The notes beneath the pieces were generated by a model, which was not told the origin of the DNA, did no database searches, and worked only from the letters and a program-made list of their open reading frames with translations. A stretch of DNA of 5,583 nt, taken from NCBI GenBank assembly GCA_029934815.1, contig JAOZLM010000169.1, positions 1 to 5,583 of the forward strand. The letters run 5' to 3'. The position numbers and the translations under genes were made by a program. Below, piece by piece: positions 1 through 5,583 of this stretch. The first letter of the stretch is position 1, and every line of letters begins with the position of its first letter. Source of the stretch: Desulfocapsa sp. GTDB taxonomy: Bacteria > Desulfobacterota > Desulfobulbia > Desulfobulbales > Desulfocapsaceae.

Positions 1-609
1 AGCAAACTCAGTATCTTCCTGTCCCCAGCCAACAAAATCTTCATTAAAACCATTTACCATCATAGCGTCACTCTTCCAGAATGCAAAGTTACAGGTTTTA
101 ATTCCCCCTAATTGGCAATTTTTCACCGAAAAGATTTTCGAGAGAAAGACTGAGCGGATACAATTTTTACGGTTACCGACACTGTGATCAAAAATACCGA
201 CATCAGTATTCTTTGATTGCAGGATCTGCTTCGTTGCATCCTCACTGAGAATGACTCTAGAGCCCTGCACAAAATAGCCACGGGTAGCATAGTGGATATG
301 ATCCTCAATAAAATGACTATCGAGCATTATATCGCCATCAATTAAAATGCAATAATCAGCAGAGCTTCTGGCAATTGCCATATTGCGGCACCTTGCAGCC
401 CGAAAACCTTTGTTTTCCTGCCAGCAGTGATAGATTGGAATACTACTTTCTTCTGCCATTCGCCTGACCAGATCAGCAGTATCAGCAGATGATCCATCAT
501 CCGCCACAATGATCTCAAAAGGTGGTACTGTCTGCTGAAGCGCAGTTGTAAGCGACAGAGCTAAAACTTCCGGATTATTATATGTGGTAATAATGAGCGC
601 TGTTTTCAA
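1..609 (-). CDS. Family 2 glycosyltransferase with GT7C-like C-terminal region (3' partial)
   Basis: This is an inverting, nucleotide-sugar-dependent glycosyltransferase with a GT-A fold. The 203 visible residues begin MKTALIITTYNNPEVL, the first beta strand of GT2 enzymes. DDGSS follows at residues 37-41, an ENKGFRAARCRNMAI block at 65-79, and the metal-binding DXD as LIDGDIM at 89-95. Residues 168-203 resemble the galactosyltransferase C-terminal family (Glyco_transf_7C): GG..TCNFAFWKSD, VNGFNEDFVGWG, then QEDTE. The GWGxED motif contributes to the acceptor/catalytic site in that family. The reading frame is still open at base 1, so perhaps a quarter or more is missing. The start is TTG at 607-609: an in-frame TAA at 628-630 rules out a longer protein, and a good Shine-Dalgarno sits just upstream. 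It lies 54 bases after msbA on the same strand, which suggests a role in LPS core or other surface glycan synthesis in the cytoplasm. The donor and acceptor sugars cannot be read from the sequence. Family assignment is firm; exact role is inference. Confidence 0.93.
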   Translation of the reverse strand, partial: MKTALIITTYNNPEVLALSLTTALQQTVPPFEIIVADDGSSADTADLVRRMAEESSIPIYHCWQENKGFRAARCRNMAIARSSADYCILIDGDIMLDSHFIEDHIHYATRGYFVQGSRVILSEDATKQILQSKNTDVGIFDHSVGNRKNCIRSVFLSKIFSVKNCQLGGIKTCNFAFWKSDAMMVNGFNEDFVGWGQEDTEFA

Positions 610-613
610 ACAA

Positions 614-620
614 CCACCTC
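614..620 (-). promoter_or_regulatory. Ribosome binding site deciding a TTG start
   Basis: The minus strand reads GAGGTGG here, a near-consensus Shine-Dalgarno. GAGG lies 7 bases before the TTG at 607-609. No in-frame ATG or GTG lies between the upstream in-frame stop (628-630) and this TTG, and the conserved first GT2 strand starts straight after it. Together these fix TTG as the start codon. Confidence 0.7.
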
Positions 621-663
621 TGGTTTTTTAGTACATTCCAGTTTTCTTCCTGAGTTTTTTTGA

Positions 664-2385
664 CTACTGCATATTATAGAGTTTTTCATACTCACCGTTT
701 TGTGCCAGTAATGTATCGTGAGATCCCTCTTCCACAATACCGCCATCTTTAATTACAATAATACGATCTGCGTCTTTTATGGTGGAAAGCCTGTGTGCTA
801 TAACCAGAGTTGTCCTGTCTTTCATCAGATTTTCAAGGGCATTTTGTACTTTTCTTTCTGATTCTGTATCTAGCGATGAGGTCGCTTCATCAAGGATAAG
901 TATTGGTGCATTTTTAAGAATAGCCCGAGCAATACAGAGACGCTGACGCTCACCGCCGGAAAGCTTGACACCGGATTCCCCTATATTTGTATCAAAACCT
1001 TTAGGAAGTTTTTCTATAAAGTCGAGTGCATTCGCATTAGCAGCTGCTTGCCGGATATCATCTTCAGAAGTTTCATCATCGCCATAGGCAATATTATTGC
1101 GTATGGTATCATTAAATAAGATTGTTTGCTGGGTCACTATCCCGATCTGGTTTCTTAAAGAGTTTAATGTCACATCTCTGATATCAACTCCATCAATCTC
1201 TATTGAACCTTCCTGAATATCGAAGAAACGAGGAAGCAGATTGGTGAGGGTAGATTTACCTGAGCCACTGGGTCCAACAATAGCCAGGACTTCCCCAGCT
1301 TTAACACTCAGGTTTATTCCTTTAATCACTTCAGATTCTTCAGTATATCGAAAATGAATAGTATTAAAATCGATACTCTTCCGGAATGGTGCAAGTGCCG
1401 TTGCATTGTCCTTATCTCTAATGTCTGGTTTCACATCAAGAAGAGTAAAAACCCGGCCTGCTGCAGCAAGCCCATCCTGTATCGTGACATTAACCTTACT
1501 GACGCCCTTAATCGGCTCATAAATCATAAACAGAGCTGTGAGAAAGGAAAAAAAGGTACCTGGGGTAGATTCTCCGGTTATAACAGCTTTCCCGCCAAAC
1601 CAGATGATCATAACAATCCCAAAACCACCAATTCCTTCCATTAACGGATGCTGAAATCTGTAGTAGCTGGCTTTTTCCATTAAGACATCATAGAGTTTTG
1701 TCACCTGCCTGCGAAAACGACTTGTTTCATATTCTTCCATACCAAAAGCCTTTACTACAGGAGCACCTGTTATGGATTCATGCATCATACTGGAAGTATT
1801 GGCTGTTTCTTCCTGAATTGTTACAGAAAGTCGCCTGAATATTTTGCCGAATTTAACAATGGGCACACTTGCCATGGGGATAAAAATAAGAGAAATCAAA
1901 GCTAGTTTCCAGTTCATGGTGAAAATCACCACCAGTAAAATAATAACCTGAAAGAAATCTCTGAGCAGTCCAATAACCACGGTGGACAATGCGGCCTGTA
2001 ACATCATAATATCGGCCATCACCCGTGATATAAGATCACCGGTGGTTGTATTGTGAAAAAAACTTAATGGCTGATTACAGACGTGATTAAACAGCCTGGT
2101 CCGCATAATCAGGATCACCTTTTGCCCAACAGTCTGTAACATGAAATAGTTAAGCCCGTAAAAAAAACCTTTTACAATAAAAATAAGCATCAGAGCAAAT
2201 GGCAGGATATTGAGATAAGACAGATTTTTTTCAAAAAATATTTTATCAAGAAGCGGTTTAACAAGCCACGCCTGCGCACCATTTAAACTTGCAACAAGAA
2301 ATGCAGCGACCATTGCGATCAGGAGTTTCCCCCGATAAGGCTGTACCACTTCGTATAGGCGTGAGAGGAGTTCTTTATTAGACAT
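664..2385 (-). CDS. msbA: MsbA-type lipid A/LPS ABC flippase (fused permease-ATPase)
   Basis: This is a half-size ABC exporter of 573 residues, close to the usual 570-600 for MsbA. It works as a homodimer in the inner membrane and uses ATP to flip core-lipid A from the cytoplasmic to the periplasmic leaflet. The N-terminal half (about 1-310) is a six-helix exporter domain, with hydrophobic segments near 21-40, 58-80, 133-156, 158-176, 252-270 and 276-292. The ATPase half has Walker A GPSGSGKST (371-379), Q-loop glutamine in VTQQT (about 419), signature LSGGERQR (475-482), Walker B ILILDEA (495-501), D-loop SSLD and switch histidine in IAHRLST (H531). All catalytic residues are intact. The ATG start gives a normal N-terminus (MSNKELLSRLY), although no clear Shine-Dalgarno precedes it. 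Glycosyltransferase genes on both sides support the LPS assignment over a drug exporter. Other lipid-exporting ABC transporters of this fold cannot be excluded by sequence alone, so the substrate is inferred. Confidence 0.93.
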   Translation of the reverse strand: MSNKELLSRLYEVVQPYRGKLLIAMVAAFLVASLNGAQAWLVKPLLDKIFFEKNLSYLNILPFALMLIFIVKGFFYGLNYFMLQTVGQKVILIMRTRLFNHVCNQPLSFFHNTTTGDLISRVMADIMMLQAALSTVVIGLLRDFFQVIILLVVIFTMNWKLALISLIFIPMASVPIVKFGKIFRRLSVTIQEETANTSSMMHESITGAPVVKAFGMEEYETSRFRRQVTKLYDVLMEKASYYRFQHPLMEGIGGFGIVMIIWFGGKAVITGESTPGTFFSFLTALFMIYEPIKGVSKVNVTIQDGLAAAGRVFTLLDVKPDIRDKDNATALAPFRKSIDFNTIHFRYTEESEVIKGINLSVKAGEVLAIVGPSGSGKSTLTNLLPRFFDIQEGSIEIDGVDIRDVTLNSLRNQIGIVTQQTILFNDTIRNNIAYGDDETSEDDIRQAAANANALDFIEKLPKGFDTNIGESGVKLSGGERQRLCIARAILKNAPILILDEATSSLDTESERKVQNALENLMKDRTTLVIAHRLSTIKDADRIIVIKDGGIVEEGSHDTLLAQNGEYEKLYNMQ

Positions 2386-2422
2386 GTTGGGTAATATTTT
2401 CCGGGAGATTTAAATTATAGAA

Positions 2423-2436
2423 CGAATTTCAATTCG
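2423..2436. repeat. Short perfect inverted repeat upstream of msbA
   Basis: CGAATT and AATTCG form perfect 6-base arms around a 2-base centre. The repeat lies 38-51 bases before the msbA start codon, within the 118-base gap after the GT90 gene. It has the size and symmetry of a small operator half-site pair. The 2-base loop makes an RNA hairpin unlikely, and no T-run follows, so it is not a terminator. In an AT-rich gap such a repeat can arise by chance, so function is unproven. Confidence 0.3.
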
Positions 2437-2449
2437 CAGATTAATCATT

Positions 2450-2478
2450 TATATACTAGCAATATCTGAGACCATCAA
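2450..2478 (-). promoter_or_regulatory. Weak candidate sigma-70 promoter for msbA
   Basis: On the minus strand, TTGATG (2473-2478) and TATATA (2450-2455) are separated by 17 bases, the optimal spacing, and each matches 4 of 6 consensus positions. Transcription would begin roughly 60 bases before the msbA start and pass through the inverted repeat at 2423-2436. A stray TATAAT (2414-2419) closer to the gene lacks a good -35 partner. A consensus TTGACA (2490-2495) lacks a -10 at proper spacing. The region is AT-rich, so the call is tentative; the gene may simply be read from upstream. Confidence 0.22.
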
Positions 2479-2503
2479 CTCTGGATATTTGTCAAACACC
2501 TGT

Positions 2504-3502
2504 CTAATTTTTTTTTAGTTGCCCACTTTGCTCAAAATATTGCTGCATTACCAGTAAAGAGAGAAGGGTTTCCTGCTTAGAATTCTTAAATTGTTCACAA
2601 TACAAATTAGCCTTTCTGATGATTTCCAGAGATTCCTCAGGATGGTGCAGGTAATAATTCACCTTTTCTTCAATATCAGAGTAATCATCCTTTAATTGCA
2701 CATAATGCACATCTGGAAGTAATTGACCTTCCATAAACCATGTTTCGTAAATCGGTTTTTTCATAAAGCATAAAGAATTTGAAGACATAATCCATTTCAA
2801 ATTTGAGGCAACATCAAAGCCTTCAATTGAGAGTATGCATTTATATTGCAACTGTTCTGCTATCGACATATATCCTTTTTGCCAAAGTGGATCTCCATCT
2901 TTGTCCGGAGGATTTGTCTGACCGATATCAAACAGTGGATTATGAAAGTTATTTCTTACAAAATCTACCCTACCCACAACCCCGGCTTTCCCTCGCCAAA
3001 CCAGTTTATCTTTTTTTTGCTGAAAAGAGAGCTCATCATTCACAAATGTAAAGTGTCGAACTTTATTGAGTTTTAAAAGAATTGATGCTGTATTTTCTCC
3101 GTTAATTGGACGACTTTTAACAAATGATGGAACAGTTGGAACATCAATAACATCACCAAAAACATAGTGAAATTGAAGAGCGGGGTCAAAATAGCGGATA
3201 CATTCCTGCAAATCAAAATAATATGCTGATCGTTTTTTCAAAGAGAGCTCTGAAAATATTGAAGCATCATCTCTGATGAAGAATGGTACCTTTTGTTGAT
3301 TGTAATACGCTACACGCTTATGGATGTATTCAGAATCATATTCAGTTACGCTCTCAAGTATCCCTTGCAAACGGTTCCTGGAAACCCGCCCTGGAGTGAG
3401 TAAATGTAATATGCCACGAAGGTGGAATAACAATTTAGAATTTTTGTGTTTACGGGATCGAATTGTCTCGAACTTTTTAAGGATGGGATTTGAGAAGCGC
3501 AT
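2504..3502 (-). CDS. GT90 / CAP10-family LPS-modifying glycosyltransferase
   Basis: The protein is 332 residues from the ATG at 3500-3502, near the usual bacterial GT90 length. GT90 enzymes (Pfam CAP10, LpsA-like) transfer a sugar, in known cases often xylose, glucose or galactose, onto LPS core or capsule glycans. Recognisable blocks, numbered from this ATG, are DVIDVPTVPSFVKSRP (117-132), KLVWRGKAGVVGR (166-178) and the C-terminal YKCILSIEGFDVASNLKW followed by IMSSNS (220-243). The last is the most conserved stretch of the family, thought to bind the nucleotide sugar. No signal peptide or membrane helix is evident, so it is probably cytoplasmic. The start is uncertain: a TTG at 3542-3544 would add 14 residues and lie 6 bases after the upstream stop. 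Neither start has a clear Shine-Dalgarno, and I prefer the ATG on start-codon use alone. The gene lies between the pilus-type ATPase and msbA. Its sugar specificity cannot be read from the sequence. The 3' end contains an A9 run (2508-2516 on this strand) just before the stop. Confidence 0.88.
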   Translation of the reverse strand: MRFSNPILKKFETIRSRKHKNSKLLFHLRGILHLLTPGRVSRNRLQGILESVTEYDSEYIHKRVAYYNQQKVPFFIRDDASIFSELSLKKRSAYYFDLQECIRYFDPALQFHYVFGDVIDVPTVPSFVKSRPINGENTASILLKLNKVRHFTFVNDELSFQQKKDKLVWRGKAGVVGRVDFVRNNFHNPLFDIGQTNPPDKDGDPLWQKGYMSIAEQLQYKCILSIEGFDVASNLKWIMSSNSLCFMKKPIYETWFMEGQLLPDVHYVQLKDDYSDIEEKVNYYLHHPEESLEIIRKANLYCEQFKNSKQETLLSLLVMQQYFEQSGQLKKN

Positions 3503-3550
3503 AACAGAAAAATTGCAAAGAAGAATCTGACTACTTTTATACAAACCGTT

Positions 3551-5583
3551 TTACTTACGGGCGGCACCTGCAAGCTTAACTATGATCTGATTGGACTTAT
3601 GCAGTCTGTTGGCCATAGCTTTAAAGAGATGGCTGGAGACATCAGGGTGTTTGTGGATAATTTCATCCAGTTTATCTCCTGGAAATCGTTTCACTTCAGA
3701 ACGACCAATGGATATTACAGATGCATTTCTGGGTTCATTACACAAGGATGCCATTTCTCCAAAATATTCACCGGGTTCGGTAAGCTCGGCAATTTTTTTA
3801 CCACCCTTTACCACAGCTAATCCACCACGTAACAGTTTGAAAAAATCTATATCTGTATTGCCTTCACGGATTACCGGATCACCATCTTCATACTTTTCCA
3901 CATCCGGATTAACAAGATAAGCCGGTAAACTTTCTTCATGGGCAACTGTTCTGCGCAGAGCCTCCTCAACACTTGTCACCCCCTGACGAACTTTTTCAAT
4001 GGCAGCATTACGAAGTGGCACCATGCCTTCCATAACAGCAATTTTTCGGAGCTGATCTTCAGGTACTTCGGCGCTGATTGCTTTTGCAACTTCATCTGTC
4101 ACTTCAAGTAATTCAAAGAACCCAACCCGGCCTTTATAGCCAAGTCCATTACATTCAGGGCAACCAACAGGACCATAGGTAACAACATAATCAGCCTCTT
4201 CTTCATCAAAACCCATACTGATGAGATCCTGTGGATCGTGCTGTTCAGGTTTTTTACAGGTCTGACACAATCTGCGCCCCAATCGTTGCGAGAGAACCAT
4301 TGTAACCGAAGAAGCCAGCATAAATGATGGAATTCCAATATCAACCAAGCGGGCAATGGTTGCGGCACTGTCATTTGTATGCAGAGTTGAAAAAACAAGG
4401 TGACCGGTCATTGCTGCCTTGATTGCAATTTCAGCAGTATCGATATCCCGAATCTCACCAACCATGATAATATCAGGATCCTGACGCAAAAATGCTTTAA
4501 GAGCAGCAGAAAAAGTCATCCCGACTTCGCTGTGCACGTTAACCTGATTGATCCCTTTAAAGTTAAATTCTACAGGATCTTCCGCTGTAAGAATTTTAAT
4601 ATCTTCAGAGTTTAGGGAGTTTAAAGCAGAATAGAGTGTAACTGTTTTACCAGACCCCGTGGGGCCTGTTACCAGCAATAGCCCCTGAGGGCGTTTAAGG
4701 CAACGTTTTAACGCATCAAAAGTCTCTTGTTCAAAACCAAGTTTTGTCAGGTCTACATTTAGAGAGCTTTTATCCAGGATACGCATAACAACCGACTCTC
4801 CAAATAGAGTCGGTAATGTTGAGACACGAAAATCAACAGAACGATTTTTTCCAAGTCGCATTTTAATACGACCATCCTGCGGTACACGACGCTCTGTAAT
4901 ATCAAGATCGGAAAGAATTTTGAGCCGTGCCACCATAGCATTCTTAATGGTGAGAGGCAGGTTCATCGATTTAAAAAGTGAACCATCTTTACGATAGCGT
5001 ACCTGCATGGTTTTTTCATAAGGCTCTACATGGATATCAGAAACCCCATCCTGTACCGCCTTAATAAGGATACCATTAACCAGTTTAATAATGGGAGCAT
5101 CAGTAGCTGCAAACTGATCGCCAATATCATCTTCATCAATTGTTTCTATTTCAAACTCGTCAGCGGCATCCGCCACAATGGAGCCGAAGTCATCTACTTC
5201 TGTGACAGCCATTTCCTCTTCTGTTTCTTCACCTGTTGAAAAGAAAGTCTCAGCTTCGTCCTCGTCAATCCCATAATATTTCTGGAATGCCTCAACCAGG
5301 TCTTTTTCCATTGAAACACAAACAGCAAGATGCTTTCCAAGCGCTTCCTGTAGTTTTTCCACAGCTTCAGTATCAGTGGGTTCAGCCATTGTAACCTGCA
5401 GCGTCTCTCCGGCAATACGAAGCGGCATAGCCATAAACTGCTTACATAGATCGTAGGACATCAGCTTAACTGCATCCTTACTTGGAGGTTCTTTAGTAAT
5501 TAAAACAGGGGTAAAATTGTGCTGACGACTGAGGAAGTTGTAAATGGTGTCATCATCGATATAGTCAAACTGACGGAGAATGG
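3551..5583 (-). CDS. Type IV pilus / type II secretion assembly ATPase (PilB/GspE/MshE family) with C-terminal cNMP-binding-like domain (5' partial)
   Basis: This is a hexameric secretion ATPase that would power pilin or pseudopilin assembly from the cytoplasmic face of the inner membrane. The frame is open to the window edge, so the ATG at 5459-5461 is internal. Numbering from the first whole codon (5579-5581), 676 residues are visible. Residues 1-103 match the rest of the T2SSE_N/MshEN domain (RQFDYIDDDTIYNFLSRQ early; LPLRIAG-like and MAEPTD later). An acidic linker follows (about 104-155). The core ATPase has VSDIHVEPYE (180-189), Walker A GPTGSGKT (306-313), Asp box TAEDPVEF (332-339), Walker B DPDIIMVGEIRD (368-379) and His box MTGHLVFSTLHTN (391-403). 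The zinc tetracysteine is CxxC at 439/442 plus CxxC at 474/477. From about 552 a roughly 120-residue extra domain resembles cyclic-nucleotide-binding domains, with a phosphate-cassette-like GEYFGEMASL and EPRNASV (604-621). Ordinary PilB/GspE proteins stop before this point. Family is certain; pilus versus secretion system cannot be decided here. Confidence 0.94.
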   Translation of the reverse strand, partial: ILRQFDYIDDDTIYNFLSRQHNFTPVLITKEPPSKDAVKLMSYDLCKQFMAMPLRIAGETLQVTMAEPTDTEAVEKLQEALGKHLAVCVSMEKDLVEAFQKYYGIDEDEAETFFSTGEETEEEMAVTEVDDFGSIVADAADEFEIETIDEDDIGDQFAATDAPIIKLVNGILIKAVQDGVSDIHVEPYEKTMQVRYRKDGSLFKSMNLPLTIKNAMVARLKILSDLDITERRVPQDGRIKMRLGKNRSVDFRVSTLPTLFGESVVMRILDKSSLNVDLTKLGFEQETFDALKRCLKRPQGLLLVTGPTGSGKTVTLYSALNSLNSEDIKILTAEDPVEFNFKGINQVNVHSEVGMTFSAALKAFLRQDPDIIMVGEIRDIDTAEIAIKAAMTGHLVFSTLHTNDSAATIARLVDIGIPSFMLASSVTMVLSQRLGRRLCQTCKKPEQHDPQDLISMGFDEEEADYVVTYGPVGCPECNGLGYKGRVGFFELLEVTDEVAKAISAEVPEDQLRKIAVMEGMVPLRNAAIEKVRQGVTSVEEALRRTVAHEESLPAYLVNPDVEKYEDGDPVIREGNTDIDFFKLLRGGLAVVKGGKKIAELTEPGEYFGEMASLCNEPRNASVISIGRSEVKRFPGDKLDEIIHKHPDVSSHLFKAMANRLHKSNQIIVKLAGAARK

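Noticed and set aside
621..646. CTGG/CCAG short stem between msbA and the GT2 gene considered as a terminator or attenuator
   Set aside because: Only four base pairs with a long A-rich loop and no T-run; too weak to support.
1354..1644. Plus-strand open frame of 96 codons opposite msbA
   Set aside because: It lies wholly inside the conserved msbA gene on the other strand and has no recognisable domain; it is a shadow frame.
2414..2432. TATAAT (2414-2419) with TTGAAA (2427-2432) as an msbA promoter
   Set aside because: The two hexamers are only 7 bases apart, far below the roughly 17 needed for sigma-70.
2461..2489. Imperfect hairpin (AATATC/GATATT arms with inner GAG/CTC) considered as a terminator after the GT90 gene
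   Set aside because: The stem is AT-rich and interrupted, and no T-run follows on the minus strand, so it does not fit an intrinsic terminator.
3591..3920. Plus-strand open frame of 109 codons opposite the cNMP-like domain
   Set aside because: It overlaps clearly coding minus-strand sequence, has no ribosome site I can see and no family features; it is a shadow frame.
4099..4398. Minus-strand 99-codon frame inside the ATPase gene
   Set aside because: It overlaps the tetracysteine and His-box region of the ATPase in a different frame and reads as low-information hydrophobic sequence.
3551..5461. Treating the ATG at 5459-5461 as the start of the secretion ATPase
   Set aside because: The frame stays open to the window edge, and the 40 extra codons encode sequence fitting the MshEN/T2SSE_N domain, so that Met is internal.

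Overview
The window carries four protein-coding genes, all on the minus strand, so transcription runs from high to low coordinates. The outer two genes run off the window edges. In transcriptional order they are: a type IV pilus / type II secretion assembly ATPase (PilB/GspE/MshE family) with an unusual C-terminal cyclic-nucleotide-binding-like domain (3551-5583, 5' end missing); a GT90/CAP10-type glycosyltransferase (2504 to about 3502 or 3544); an MsbA-type lipid A/LPS flippase (664-2385); and a family 2 glycosyltransferase with a galactosyltransferase-7C-like C-terminal region (1-609, 3' end missing).

The organism is a Gram-negative (diderm) bacterium, because MsbA and LPS-type glycosyltransferases serve the outer membrane. 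The AT-leaning composition, and a type IV pilus ATPase beside LPS-core-type genes, fit a Desulfobacterota/deltaproteobacterial relative. That assignment is an impression from protein style, not a measurement.

The last three genes form a plausible LPS core/oligosaccharide module. The two glycosyltransferases would add sugars to lipid A-core on the cytoplasmic face, and MsbA would flip the product across the inner membrane. The ATPase belongs to a different machine (pilus or secretion), but only a few to a few tens of bases separate it from the GT90 gene, so the two are probably co-transcribed. A 118-base gap (2386-2503) before msbA contains a weak promoter candidate and a small perfect inverted repeat. 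The 54-base gap before the last gene holds a good ribosome binding site ahead of a TTG start.

The points most worth a second look are the ATPase-cNMP-domain fusion, the A9 run at the end of the GT90 gene with a protein-like continuation in another frame, and the single in-frame stop separating the ATPase and GT90 reading frames. I see no RNA gene, mobile element, CRISPR array or clear terminator.
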